From Paenibacillus castaneae (GTDB lineage Bacteria > Bacillota > Bacilli > Paenibacillales > Paenibacillaceae), in contig NZ_KZ614144.1 of assembly GCF_002884445.1 (NCBI RefSeq), positions 2,680,290-2,744,289 on the forward strand: a stretch of DNA of 64,000 nucleotides, in the 5' to 3' direction. Within the stretch, counting starts at the first letter, position 1, and the number at the start of each line of letters is the position of its first letter. Shown piece after piece: positions 8,749 through 17,824 of the stretch. The position numbers and the translations under genes are program-made. The notes beneath the pieces were generated by a model, which was not told the origin of the DNA, searched no databases, and saw nothing but the letters and a program-made list of their open reading frames with translations.

Positions 8749-9721
8749 ATCCCTGCTGCAAATGTTCGAAGCTCATCCAGATCAATATGTTTCCGGGGAG
8801 CTTATTAGTCAAAAGCTAGGCGTAAGCCGAACAGCGATATGGAAGCAAATTCGCAAGCTTGAAGCAGCCGGTTATCGATTTGAAGCCTCTAGGCGGCTAG
8901 GCTACCGTTTGATTAGTGTGCCGGACAAGCTCTCTATCAAAGATTTAAGGGAACAAATGCAATTCAATACATTCGGCAAAGCAATTCAGCACTTTGACTC
9001 TGTTGAATCAACTCAAAATCTGGCCCGGTCAGCTGCCGAAGAGGGTGCAGCCGAGGGAACATTATTTATAGCTGAGCAGCAAGTGAACGGCAGAGGCCGT
9101 ATGGGCCGCAGCTGGGTGTCGCCGCAGGGTAAAGGCATATGGATGAGTATGGTTCTCCGTCCATCTGTTCCGATCCATTTCGCCCCTCAGCTTACTTTAT
9201 TGACCGCAGTTGCACTATGCAGAAGTCTTAAACGAATCACTTCACTGCCCATTGGTATTAAATGGCCTAATGATTTGCTTATTGATGGGAAAAAAATTAG
9301 CGGAATATTGTTGGAGTCTTCTGCTGAGGAAGAGCGTCTCCGTTATGTTATTGCCGGTATTGGCATTAGCGTTAATTTGGATAAAGAGGATTATCCTGAA
9401 GAAATATTGGAAAAGGCAACCTCGCTATCCATTGCAGGCGGGAAGAAATGGGACCGCGTCGATATTATTGCAGCATTTCTGAAAGAGTGGGAGCAGCTTT
9501 ATATGTTATACAAAGAGCAGGGCTTCGATCCTATTATTACGTTGTGGGAGGCTCTGTCGGTTTCACTTGGCAAGGCAACAAGACTAATAACGCCGCAAGG
9601 GGAAATAATCGGCAAGCCAACTGGACTTGATAGCAGTGGAGCCATTCTAGTTGAACTTGCTGATGGCACCATAAAGCCTGTTTTTTCTGCCGAAATGGGA
9701 GAGCCGCTGGCGAGTCATTGA
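8738..9721 (+). CDS. birA: Biotin-protein ligase / biotin operon repressor
   Basis: BirA makes biotinyl-AMP and transfers biotin to carboxylase carrier lysines; with bound biotinyl-AMP it also represses biotin genes. The 327-residue protein has an N-terminal winged helix (SGELISQKLGVSRTAIWKQIRKLE, about residues 17-40), so the regulatory form is encoded. The ligase domain follows, with the adenylate-binding GRGRMGRSW and the catalytic KWPNDLL. A C-terminal SH3-like domain ends the protein. The start is at 8738, with GAGGTG 13 bases upstream (a long spacing); an in-frame ATG at 8717 is the alternative. It overlaps cca and is followed by a small terminator. Confidence 0.95.
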   Translation: MKNESLLQMFEAHPDQYVSGELISQKLGVSRTAIWKQIRKLEAAGYRFEASRRLGYRLISVPDKLSIKDLREQMQFNTFGKAIQHFDSVESTQNLARSAAEEGAAEGTLFIAEQQVNGRGRMGRSWVSPQGKGIWMSMVLRPSVPIHFAPQLTLLTAVALCRSLKRITSLPIGIKWPNDLLIDGKKISGILLESSAEEERLRYVIAGIGISVNLDKEDYPEEILEKATSLSIAGGKKWDRVDIIAAFLKEWEQLYMLYKEQGFDPIITLWEALSVSLGKATRLITPQGEIIGKPTGLDSSGAILVELADGTIKPVFSAEMGEPLASH

Positions 9722-9748
9722 TTCCGTTTACGGAATGCTTATTTTTTG
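9721..9748 (+). terminator. Probable terminator after birA
   Basis: ATTCCG (9721-9726) pairs with CGGAAT (9731-9736) around a TTTA loop and is followed by a T-rich run. The stem is short, so termination may be partial. Confidence 0.55.
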
Positions 9749-9754
9749 TTAAAC

Positions 9755-9931
9755 TATAATTATCAGGCGGCATTCGAATGAAGCTGCACTGGTAATGTAC
9801 AAGGCAAGGCGAATAAATGGGAATGCACACTCTGCTCTGAGCCGTAGGGACCGAGACAGAAGGAAGCACGACAAGCAATCGTTTCCTTTTCAGTTTGGGG
9901 ACCTTTTTAGCAGCGGCTAAAAGGTTTTTTT
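9755..9931 (+). promoter_or_regulatory. panB 5' leader with intrinsic terminator (candidate pan-motif / attenuator)
   Basis: A TATAAT box at 9755-9760 is followed by about 140 non-coding bases with several possible helices, for example GGAA...TTCC around ACGA...TCGT at about 9862-9886. A strong intrinsic terminator lies at 9901-9931: ACCTTTTTAGC pairs with GCTAAAAGGT, followed by seven or more T residues. It ends 36 bases before panB, so transcripts from this promoter must pass a terminator to reach panBCD. A conserved 'pan' RNA motif is known upstream of panB operons in Firmicutes. I cannot confirm its consensus here, and no -35 box matching the TATAAT was found. Confidence 0.55.
9901..9931 (+). 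terminator. Intrinsic terminator inside panB leader
   Basis: Arms 9901-9911 and 9916-9925 pair with one bulged T around an AGCG loop; a T run to 9931 follows. Its place between a candidate promoter and panB suggests attenuation rather than the end of a gene. Confidence 0.8.
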
Positions 9932-9967
9932 GTGTTTATCCTAATATTGAATAGGGGGATTAGGCTG

Positions 9968-10879
9968 ATGAGGAAACGACTGACGATTACGAATATGAAG
10001 AAGATGAAGCAGGAACGCAATGCGATTTCCGTATTAACAGCTTATGATTATCCTTCAGCAAAGCTTGCTGAAGAAGCAGGGATTGACGTTATTCTTGTTG
10101 GCGATTCGCTGGGAAATGTCGTTCTTGGTTACGATACGACTATTCCTGTAACAATCGACGATATTGTTTATCATACACGAGCTGTTGCGCGAGGGGCTCA
10201 GCAAACGTTCATCGTGGCCGATATGCCATTCATGACTTACGGTATCGGACGCGAATCAACGCTTCGAAATGCTGCAAGAATTATGCAAGAAGGCGGCGCG
10301 CAGGCGGTTAAGCTTGAAGGCGGCGCAGATATGGCATCGGATGTCGCTGCACTTGTTAAGGCGGGTATACCGGTTATGGGACATATCGGTCTTACACCGC
10401 AATCGGTTCATCAGCTTGGTGGATATAAGGTTCAAGGAAAGCTGGATGAGGAAGCTGAACGATTAATTAACGATGCGAAAGCATTAGAGCAGGCTGGCGC
10501 ATTCAGTATTGTTTTGGAACTCGTGACAGAATCGCTGGCAGCCCTGATTAGCAAAGAGCTTTCCATACCGGTAATAGGAATTGGCGCTGGGCGCTATTGT
10601 GACGGCCAAGTTCTTGTTTATCATGATATTTTGCAATATTCATCGCCTTATTTCGAGAAAAAATTTGTGAAAACCTATGCTGACATTGGAACAACGATTA
10701 GAAATGCGATTCATACGTATGTGGAAGAGGTTAAATCAGCAGCTTTTCCGTCAGAGCAGCACGTATTCTCGGCACCGCCTGCAGCCGTTCAAAGCTTATA
10801 TGGCGGCGGCTCGAACAATGCGGATAAAGATAACGATGTTCAAGCAGACACAGCAGCGAGAGGAGTTCACCGCTCATGA
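9968..10879 (+). CDS. panB: 3-methyl-2-oxobutanoate hydroxymethyltransferase
   Basis: PanB makes ketopantoate from 2-oxoisovalerate and methylene-tetrahydrofolate, the first committed step of pantothenate (coenzyme A) synthesis. The 303-residue TIM-barrel protein shows the family stretches VLTAYDYPSAKLAEEAG near residues 20-36, VGDSLGNVVLGYD with the metal-binding Asp, and GHIGLTPQSVHQLGGYKVQG near 140-159. The C-terminus runs about 25 residues past the usual end in a low-complexity, polar tail (GGGSNNADKDND). The start at 9968 is set by AGGGGGA eight bases upstream. Its last bases overlap the panC start (ATGA). Confidence 0.95.
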   Translation: MRKRLTITNMKKMKQERNAISVLTAYDYPSAKLAEEAGIDVILVGDSLGNVVLGYDTTIPVTIDDIVYHTRAVARGAQQTFIVADMPFMTYGIGRESTLRNAARIMQEGGAQAVKLEGGADMASDVAALVKAGIPVMGHIGLTPQSVHQLGGYKVQGKLDEEAERLINDAKALEQAGAFSIVLELVTESLAALISKELSIPVIGIGAGRYCDGQVLVYHDILQYSSPYFEKKFVKTYADIGTTIRNAIHTYVEEVKSAAFPSEQHVFSAPPAAVQSLYGGGSNNADKDNDVQADTAARGVHRS

Positions 10880-11826
10880 ACATCTGCAGAACGAAGCAGG
10901 AATTAAGACAGCATTTGACTGAGCTAAGTAAAGAAAATAAATCGATTGGATTTGTTCCAACAATGGGTTTTTTGCACGAAGGTCATGCCAGCTTGCTGCG
11001 ACAAGCGAAGCTGGAAAATGATGTCGTAGTGCTTAGTATTTTCGTAAATCCGCTTCAATTCGGTCCCAATGAGGATTTGGACAGTTATCCAAGAGATGAG
11101 AAACGTGATTTGGCTATAGCAGAGCAATATGGAACGGATCTTGTATTCATGCCATCTGTACAGGAAATGTATCCCGAGAAGCCATTAACCACGGTTCTTG
11201 TTAATCGCATAACAGATCGTCTGTGCGGGGCTTCGCGCCCAGGCCATTTCGATGGGGTCGGTACGGTAGTTAGCAAGCTGTTTCACTTGATACAGCCAAC
11301 CCGTGCTTATTTTGGAATGAAGGATGCTCAGCAGGTGGCCGTTATACAGCAAATGGTGAAGGATCTTAATTTTCCTGTTGAAATCATTCCTTGTCCAATT
11401 GTCAGAGAGCCGGATGGGCTTGCACTAAGCTCACGCAATGTTTATTTAACTGCTGAACAACGGCAGCAAGCGGTAGTCTTGTCCAAAACGCTGCAGCAGG
11501 CTGAGGTATGGTCGAAAGAATCCGATATGACATCAGAGCAGCTGCTGACTAATGTAAAGGACTATTTGGCTCAGGCGAAAGACGGAGTGCTGGATTATGC
11601 AGAATTGCTGCTTTATCCAAGCCTGCAGGAACCGGAAGCCAGCATTTCTTTAAGTTCGCTTAATCAATCATTAATATTAGCATTAGCGGTCAAATTTGGA
11701 AATACACGCCTAATAGATAATCGCTTATTGCATGCAATGGAGGTGAATGACAATGTTCAGAACGATGATGAAATCCAAACTGCACAGGGCAACCGTGACA
11801 GAAGCGAATTTGAATTATGTAGGTAG
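10876..11826 (+). CDS. panC: Pantothenate synthetase
   Basis: PanC condenses pantoate and beta-alanine using ATP, through a pantoyl-adenylate, to give pantothenate. The HIGH-type motif [14 protein letters not shown] lies near residues 28-41. The adenylate-binding stretch [11 protein letters not shown] and the KMSKS-equivalent region ending [10 protein letters not shown] are present. The protein is 316 residues, about 30 longer than usual. The extra C-terminal part (after TRLIDNRLL) is read from the same DNA as the start of panD in another frame, giving a 74-base gene overlap. Translation of panB, panC and panD is probably coupled. Confidence 0.95.
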   Translation: MNICRTKQELRQHLTELSKENKSIGFVPTMGFLHEGHASLLRQAKLENDVVVLSIFVNPLQFGPNEDLDSYPRDEKRDLAIAEQYGTDLVFMPSVQEMYPEKPLTTVLVNRITDRLCGASRPGHFDGVGTVVSKLFHLIQPTRAYFGMKDAQQVAVIQQMVKDLNFPVEIIPCPIVREPDGLALSSRNVYLTAEQRQQAVVLSKTLQQAEVWSKESDMTSEQLLTNVKDYLAQAKDGVLDYAELLLYPSLQEPEASISLSSLNQSLILALAVKFGNTRLIDNRLLHAMEVNDNVQNDDEIQTAQGNRDRSEFELCR

Positions 11827-12136
11827 TATTACCATTGATGAGAACTTGATGGATGCGGCCAACATATGGGAAAATGAAAAGGTCCAAATTGTTAACAATA
11901 ATAATGGCGCTCGATTCGAGACGTATGTCATTACTGGTGAACGAGGCTCGGGCGTTATTTGCTTAAATGGTGCCGCTGCTAGGCAAGTTCAACCTGGCGA
12001 TCAGGTCATTATTATTTCTTATGCGTTGATGACCGATGCGGAGGCAAGAGAACACAAACCAATTATTACCATTCTGAATGAAGAAAATCGGCCTTTGCAC
12101 ATGCTGAATCAAGAGCTTCATTCCACTATCCTTTAA
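11753..12136 (+). CDS. panD: Aspartate 1-decarboxylase (pyruvoyl enzyme)
   Basis: PanD decarboxylates aspartate to beta-alanine for pantothenate. The 127-residue proenzyme self-cleaves between Gly24 and Ser25 to create the pyruvoyl group. The YVGSI motif falls exactly at residues 22-26 when ATG 11753 is used, which confirms this start over an ATG six bases upstream. Lys9 and Tyr58-type active-site surroundings ([10 protein letters not shown]) are also present. GGAGGTG lies seven bases before the start, inside the end of panC. No clear terminator follows, so the downstream TPR gene may be co-transcribed. Confidence 0.96.
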   Translation: MFRTMMKSKLHRATVTEANLNYVGSITIDENLMDAANIWENEKVQIVNNNNGARFETYVITGERGSGVICLNGAAARQVQPGDQVIIISYALMTDAEAREHKPIITILNEENRPLHMLNQELHSTIL

Positions 12137-12258
12137 TTAGATTAAACAGCGCGTTAATCCCTGCATTATGTAAAGGCTGACATCCCGAATGAAAAGCAGC
12201 GATAAAACAAAAAATGATCATAACACTCCTCAATTCTTTGGCGAAGGCGGGATGCGGT

Positions 12259-12966
12259 ATGTTTCAGCATATGTTTTCTTCGATGAATGACATGCTTGAT
12301 CAAATTATTGAACAGTACAATGGTGCAGGAGAACAAGAAAAAAAGCTGTATGAGCTGCAAATGAAAGAGCTTAAAGGTGTAAGTGACACTTTTATTGAAC
12401 AATGGCTTGAGTTCGAAGAGAAGTTCACCGATTTCAAGGATCAACAGAATGTTCTTGCTGAGGCAGCTGTGAATGCGAAGGAAGTAAAGAAACAGCCATT
12501 AATGGTTCATGCTGCTTCTGTTTCAACCTGCAACATCTCAGATTTGGAAATTACGGATGAGCTGGCAGCTATTATATCCAAGGGACAAGGCTATTATAAG
12601 TTATTTATGTTTGCACAAGCAGCTTCACAATTTCAAATGGCAGTTAATGAAGCACCGGAATGTAATTTGGCGAGACTATTCCTGGGTATGACTTACATGC
12701 ATCTTCAGAACTGGAACGAGGCGCAAAGGCATTTTCAATTACTAATCGCTTTGACGGACTTTCCTAAATGGCTTGCGATGGGCTATAATGCGCTAGGGTG
12801 CATTCAAGCGGTGCATACCAATTTAGCGCAAGCGGAGAAATTGTTTATTAAAGCGCATGAAATTTATCCGAGCTTCAAGGATCCAGTAAGTAATTTGAAA
12901 TCATGTCAAGAAACGCCTAAGCATTTATCGTTATATTTCGGAAGCACGGAGCTGTGCTGTTTGTGA
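12259..12966 (+). CDS. TPR-containing protein of unknown function
   Basis: The 235-residue cytoplasmic protein has an N-terminal helical region rich in Glu, Gln and Lys (about residues 1-75, possible coiled coil). TPR-like helical pairs follow between about 105 and 220 (GQGYYKLFMFAQAASQFQMAVNEAPE, then LFLGMTYMHLQNWNEAQRHFQ). No enzymatic motif is seen. ATG 12259, with AAGGCGGG upstream, is preferred to an in-frame ATG at 12214 that lacks a ribosome site. It sits between panD and dinG, where Bacillus has no equivalent gene that I recognise. It may be a lineage-specific companion of dinG or simply a hitch-hiker in the operon. Confidence 0.7.
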   Translation: MFQHMFSSMNDMLDQIIEQYNGAGEQEKKLYELQMKELKGVSDTFIEQWLEFEEKFTDFKDQQNVLAEAAVNAKEVKKQPLMVHAASVSTCNISDLEITDELAAIISKGQGYYKLFMFAQAASQFQMAVNEAPECNLARLFLGMTYMHLQNWNEAQRHFQLLIALTDFPKWLAMGYNALGCIQAVHTNLAQAEKLFIKAHEIYPSFKDPVSNLKSCQETPKHLSLYFGSTELCCL

Positions 12967-12982
12967 GAGGATCGGGGAATAA

Positions 12983-15889
12983 ATGAAATTTGCAGTATTG
13001 GATTTAGAAACGACGGGACACAGCACGGAGGATGACATCATACAGGTTGGGCTGGTCATTGTTTCAGATGAGCTTGAAATCATCAACACGTACAGCTCCT
13101 TTGTTCGGCCTAACATCTCAATACCGGAGTTCATTACACAATTAACGGGAATAAAGGACTCGGATGTTGCGGATGCCCCAACCCTTAATGAGGTGCTTAT
13201 TGAGCTTCTTACGTTAATGGATGGTGCTGTGCTCGTCGCTCATAATGTCGGGTTTGATTCCGGCTTTCTTAATCAGGCGCTTAGAAGCTGCGGCTACCGA
13301 AATTTTGGGGGCCGCAAGCTGGATACAATTGAATTATTGCGTATTATTTATCCTACCATTAATACGTATCAGCTTGGAGCCGTTTCTGAGCTATTCGGCA
13401 TTACGCATGAGCAGCATCACCGTGCGGATAGCGATGCAATGGCGACCGCGCTCATATTGATTGAATCACTCCAAAAGCTTCGCAAGATGCCGCTGCTTAC
13501 ATTGCAGCGGCTATCCGCGCTTGTGGATGACGATAGCGACTTAAGCTGGCTTATTAAGCATACACAGCAGCAAATGGAAATACGTACCGTATTTGAATCC
13601 AATGAGTACGACTATTTCAACCAATTTGCGTTGAAGGTTAGAGAATGGTCAGATGAGCAGCCGCCACGCGCTGATAGCAGCAATAGCGAGCCTTTAACGG
13701 ATGTATCATTCGAGAATTATTTGGCTGATGTGAAGCTGAGATTTGAACAGAAATTTGAGTCATACGAAGAACGAGAAGCGCAGGTTGCCATGTTTCACGA
13801 GGTATACAGCGCCCTAGACAACAATCAGCACCTTCTAATTGAAGCAGGAACGGGTACAGGCAAATCACTCGGATATCTCATACCGGCGCTTTATTACGGT
13901 GTCCGTAACGGGAAGAAGGTTGTTGTCAGCACACATACGATAAATTTGCAGGAGCAGCTTAGACAAAGGGATTTGCCGCTGCTTGAGGACGTGCTGCCAT
14001 TTCCGTTTAAAGCATCGATATTTAAAGGACGCGGCAATTATTTATGTTTACGTAAGTTTGAAGGCAAAGTGAATACCAAGGATCTGGTATCTCCAATAGA
14101 AGATACCGTCACAGCAGCGCAAATGGTTGTATGGCTTGGCGAGACGGAAACAGGCGATCAAGAAGAGCTTAACTTTGGCAATAAAGGGGCAGATTTTTGG
14201 TCAACTGTAGCGAGTGATTCTGACTCATGCTTAAATCGTGCATGCCCGTGGTTTAAACGCTGCTTCTATCATAGAGCGAAACATGAGGCCAATATTGCTG
14301 ATGTTACAATTACGAATCATTCCATGCTATTCACAGACATTCAAGCCGATCATCGTTTGCTGCCTGCTTATACTCATCTTATTATTGACGAGGCACATCA
14401 TGTAGAAGAGGTTGCGGGCAAGCATCTGGGCATGCAGATCAATTATTTCTCGTTGACGCATGTCGTACAGCGCTTATTTAAAGATAATCGTTCAGGATTA
14501 TTGCCGGCTCTTCGCCAGAAGCTGCTATTCGAGGATGATGCACATCAAGCCTCATGGCTGGAAACTATTGATACTGTAATTCCGGTATTCAATGAAGTGA
14601 AGGAGCATTGGGATAAGCTATTCGAGATGTTTTACAATTTTACGGCTACCTCATCGGACGGTCCAACCGATAATGGACAATCGGTATGCCGATTGAAGAA
14701 AAACTCTCTCCCAGCTACTTGGGAGGATGCAGTTAATGTTGAAGGCAATGTTCATACGGAGCTTAATCGGGTCGTTCGAACCGTTGATAAAATGATTACC
14801 GATATAAAGGATCGCGTCGATGATCCTGCTGTGCAAGCTATTATTACGGATCTTAACGGTGCTGTTCGCGATTTAACGCGGGTGAAGGATGAGCTTCGCA
14901 TATTCATTAAGCTTGAGCTTGCCGAATCGGTATTCTGGATTGAAGCGAGCAGCGTCTATCGCTATCGTTCTGTTCAGCTTTACGGCGTACCCGTTGATGT
15001 AAGCGCGCAGCTGCAAAAGTATTTCTTTGACGTAAAAGAAAGCATTGTGCTCACTTCAGCCACTTTATCCGTTCAGAAATCATTCCAGTACGCAGAAGAG
15101 CAGCTTGGCCTAACTGGCTACGAAGAGCAAGGCAGATTGAAGACGGTACAGCTTCCCTCTCCTTTCAATTATCGTGATCAAGCGCTTGTTGTCATACCTC
15201 GCAATTTTCCTGTTCTAAAGGGTGCAGGAGTAGATGCTGCATATTTAGAAATGCTTGTGAAATCGTTAGCTGATGCTGCTAAGGAGACAAAAGGCAGAAT
15301 GCTGGTGCTGTTCACCTCATATCGGATGCTGAAGCAGGTGTATGAGCCCCTTAAGGAGCAGCTAAGCTCGGCAGGGATACAAGTGTTAGGACAAGGAATA
15401 GACAGCGGGAACCGCACTAAATTGACCAGACGCTTTCGTCAAACACCGGAATCTGTGCTGCTCGGAACAAGCAGCTTCTGGGAGGGCGTCGATATTCCGG
15501 GTGAGGCACTCATTTGTCTAGCGATCGTACGACTTCCGTTTCAGCCGCCAAACCATCCACTGGCAGAGGCAAAGGCTGAGATGCTGCAGCGGCAGAAACA
15601 AAATCCTTTTATGAAGCTGTCTATCCCTCAAGCAGTCATTCGCTTTAAACAAGGTTTTGGGCGGCTTGTACGGACGACGCAGGATAAAGGAATCGTTATC
15701 ATCTACGACACGAGAGTAATTGATACGTTTTATGGAAAGCATTTCTTATATTCGTTGCCCGGTCCCAAAATTGAAACGATGCATACGGATCAAATGATTT
15801 TGAGGATGCGTGAATGGTTGAAGGATGACAGCCTGGTTGAGCCAATTACAATTCAAGATGCGCCGAGTTCAGAGGAGGAGAAGCGATGA
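12983..15889 (+). CDS. dinG: DinG-type helicase with N-terminal 3'-5' exonuclease domain
   Basis: The 968-residue protein fuses a DnaQ-like exonuclease (about residues 1-165: DLETTGHS with the catalytic acids, and HHRADSDA closing the DEDDh set) to an XPD/DinG superfamily-2 helicase. The helicase has Walker A GTGTGKS (Lys294), the DEAH box at 469-472, and C-terminal motifs including the SFWEGVDIPG stretch. Between Walker A and DEAH there are four cysteines (CLRKF, then SCLNRACPW and KRCFYH) in an arrangement expected for a 4Fe-4S cluster of this family. It likely acts in DNA repair. The ribosome site is GAGGATCGGGG. It overlaps rex by ATGA. Confidence 0.93.
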   Translation: MKFAVLDLETTGHSTEDDIIQVGLVIVSDELEIINTYSSFVRPNISIPEFITQLTGIKDSDVADAPTLNEVLIELLTLMDGAVLVAHNVGFDSGFLNQALRSCGYRNFGGRKLDTIELLRIIYPTINTYQLGAVSELFGITHEQHHRADSDAMATALILIESLQKLRKMPLLTLQRLSALVDDDSDLSWLIKHTQQQMEIRTVFESNEYDYFNQFALKVREWSDEQPPRADSSNSEPLTDVSFENYLADVKLRFEQKFESYEEREAQVAMFHEVYSALDNNQHLLIEAGTGTGKSLGYLIPALYYGVRNGKKVVVSTHTINLQEQLRQRDLPLLEDVLPFPFKASIFKGRGNYLCLRKFEGKVNTKDLVSPIEDTVTAAQMVVWLGETETGDQEELNFGNKGADFWSTVASDSDSCLNRACPWFKRCFYHRAKHEANIADVTITNHSMLFTDIQADHRLLPAYTHLIIDEAHHVEEVAGKHLGMQINYFSLTHVVQRLFKDNRSGLLPALRQKLLFEDDAHQASWLETIDTVIPVFNEVKEHWDKLFEMFYNFTATSSDGPTDNGQSVCRLKKNSLPATWEDAVNVEGNVHTELNRVVRTVDKMITDIKDRVDDPAVQAIITDLNGAVRDLTRVKDELRIFIKLELAESVFWIEASSVYRYRSVQLYGVPVDVSAQLQKYFFDVKESIVLTSATLSVQKSFQYAEEQLGLTGYEEQGRLKTVQLPSPFNYRDQALVVIPRNFPVLKGAGVDAAYLEMLVKSLADAAKETKGRMLVLFTSYRMLKQVYEPLKEQLSSAGIQVLGQGIDSGNRTKLTRRFRQTPESVLLGTSSFWEGVDIPGEALICLAIVRLPFQPPNHPLAEAKAEMLQRQKQNPFMKLSIPQAVIRFKQGFGRLVRTTQDKGIVIIYDTRVIDTFYGKHFLYSLPGPKIETMHTDQMILRMREWLKDDSLVEPITIQDAPSSEEEKR

Positions 15890-16542
15890 GGCAAACGAAA
15901 ATATCGGAAGCTGTCGTAAGGCGGCTGCCGATTTATCTCCAAGTATTGAAAGAAATGCATAATCGTGAGGTACAAACGGTGTCATCGCAAGAACTAGGCG
16001 TCAAGCTTGATCTAAACCCAGCCCAAATTCGGAAGGACTTAGCTTATTTCGGTGAATTTGGGCGAAAGGGTGTAGGCTACGACGTTGATTATTTAATTGA
16101 AAAAATTCGGCAAATTTTAAAAGTAGATCAAACGATTAAGGTAGCTCTAGTCGGAGCGGGTAATTTAGGGCATGCCTTGTGCAATTACAATATGTACTCG
16201 AAGGATAATATGCAAATAACTGCTGTATTCGATGTGCATCCCAGCAAAATCGGATCCAGCATTAATAACTTAAACGTCCTTCCAATGAGCGAGCTAGCTT
16301 CAACCGTAGCGGAGCAAAAAATCCGAATAGGCATTATTACGGTGCCGGCCTTTGAAGCACAAAATGTAGCCAATCAGTTTGTAGAAGCAGGCGTTGAGGG
16401 AATCCTCAATTTTGCGCCGGCTGTTCTAAGAGTACCGGACGAGATCAGGATACATAATGTGGATTTCACTAAGGAATTGCTTAGCTTAGCCTACTATTTA
16501 GTAAGAGAAGGAGATGTGCAGGATGAGTCAGATTTGGATTGA
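15886..16542 (+). CDS. rex: Redox-sensing transcriptional repressor Rex
   Basis: Rex senses the NADH/NAD+ ratio and represses fermentation and respiration genes when NADH is low. The 218-residue protein has an N-terminal winged helix (about residues 5-75, with SSQELGVKLDLNPAQIRKDL and the FGEFGRKGVGY link) and a Rossmann domain with the dinucleotide loop GAGNLGHA near 91-98. The C-terminal domain-swap helix (FTKELLSLAYYLV) is present. It starts within the dinG stop (ATGA) and its end overlaps the next gene by 20 bases. The presence of qcr and ackA in the window fits likely Rex-type control, but no convincing Rex operator was seen here. Confidence 0.95.
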   Translation: MRQTKISEAVVRRLPIYLQVLKEMHNREVQTVSSQELGVKLDLNPAQIRKDLAYFGEFGRKGVGYDVDYLIEKIRQILKVDQTIKVALVGAGNLGHALCNYNMYSKDNMQITAVFDVHPSKIGSSINNLNVLPMSELASTVAEQKIRIGIITVPAFEAQNVANQFVEAGVEGILNFAPAVLRVPDEIRIHNVDFTKELLSLAYYLVREGDVQDESDLD

Positions 16543-17824
16543 GAACGGTTTGTTTATTACGATGGATGAAGCAAATCCGTCATTCAAAGGACATATGGTT
16601 GTTAAGGATGATCGTATTACTTATTTAGGAGTAGAAGCACCGCAGCAGCTGTCTGAGGATGTTCAAAAAATAGACGGCAGCAAATTAGCATTTATGCCGG
16701 GCCTTATTAATACACATGGCCATGCAGCGATGAGCTTATTGCGTGGTTATTCTGATGATCAGAATCTACAAGTATGGCTGGAGCAGAAGATGTGGCCGAT
16801 GGAAGGCAAATATGTGGATCAGGACACGCGCGCAGGCAGTGCTCTTGCAATTGTGGAAATGCTGCGTTCCGGCACAACTGCGTTTGTCGATATGTATGAT
16901 CGAATGGATCAGGTTGCGCAAATGGTAGAGGAAGGCGGAATACGCGGTGTTTTGACACGCGGTGTCATTGGGCTTTGTCCTGCAGATGTTCAAGAGGCAA
17001 AGCTTACCGAAGCGATTGCCTTCGCCCGTGACTGGAACGGCAAAGCAAACGGTCGGATTACGACGATGATTTCCCCACATGCTCCTTATACATGCCCTCC
17101 TGCATATATTGAGCGATTTGTTCAGGCTGCTCATGATTATAATCTTCCGCTGCATACGCATATGTCGGAAACGATAGCGGAAGTAGAGCAGAATGTTCGC
17201 GATTATGGTGTACGTCCTGTAGAGCATTTGGACCGTCTCGGCTTCTTCTCGCGTCCTTCGCTAGTAGCACATGCTGTTCACTTAAACGATGAAGAAATTG
17301 AATTGCTTGCTGCCAAAGGAGTACATGTATCTCATAATCCTGTCAGCAATCTTAAGCTGGCAAGCGGAATTGCCCGTGTTCCTGATTTGCTTCGTGCCGG
17401 AGTAACCGTATCGCTTGGAACAGACAGTGTAGCAAGCAATAATAATTTGGATTTGTTTGAAGAAATTTGCTTCGCAGCATTGCTTCACAAGGGCATTTCA
17501 GGTGACCCTACGGCAGTCCCTGCATGGGAAGCATTGAAGATGGGCACTGTATATGGAGCTAAGGCTATTTGGCAGCAGGATGAGCTCGGCAGTCTAAAAG
17601 TAGGGAAGAAGGCTGACTTTATAGCGATTAATATCGAGCAGCCGCACTTCTACCCGCAGACGGACATTGTTTCTCATCTCGTATATTCGGGATCAGGACG
17701 TGATGTGCAGCATGTGTGGATCAATGGCCGTCAAGTAGTGAAGAATGGTTCATGCACCTTGCTGGATGAAGAAAAAATTCGTTACGAGGCGCAAGCAAGC
17801 TTCGATCGCTTGCTTAAAGCGTAA
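16523..17824 (+). CDS. mtaD: 5'-methylthioadenosine / S-adenosylhomocysteine deaminase
   Basis: An amidohydrolase-superfamily enzyme of 433 residues. It has the metal-binding HGH in GLINTHGHAAMSLLRGY (about residues 60-76), further His ligands in HTHMSET and VAHAVHL, and the catalytic Asp in LGTDSVASNNNLD. The family converts methylthioadenosine or S-adenosylhomocysteine to inosine derivatives, linking to sulfur salvage; some members act on other amino-purines, so substrate is inferred. The start at 16523 is set by AAGGAG nine bases upstream; an ATG at 16514 abuts that site. It overlaps rex by 20 bases. Methionine-salvage genes lie further along the window but are not adjacent. Confidence 0.85.
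   Translation: MSQIWIENGLFITMDEANPSFKGHMVVKDDRITYLGVEAPQQLSEDVQKIDGSKLAFMPGLINTHGHAAMSLLRGYSDDQNLQVWLEQKMWPMEGKYVDQDTRAGSALAIVEMLRSGTTAFVDMYDRMDQVAQMVEEGGIRGVLTRGVIGLCPADVQEAKLTEAIAFARDWNGKANGRITTMISPHAPYTCPPAYIERFVQAAHDYNLPLHTHMSETIAEVEQNVRDYGVRPVEHLDRLGFFSRPSLVAHAVHLNDEEIELLAAKGVHVSHNPVSNLKLASGIARVPDLLRAGVTVSLGTDSVASNNNLDLFEEICFAALLHKGISGDPTAVPAWEALKMGTVYGAKAIWQQDELGSLKVGKKADFIAINIEQPHFYPQTDIVSHLVYSGSGRDVQHVWINGRQVVKNGSCTLLDEEKIRYEAQASFDRLLKA

Noticed and set aside
16185..17488. Several minus-strand frames opposite rex and the deaminase
   Set aside because: All are mirrors of well-supported genes and lack ribosome sites.
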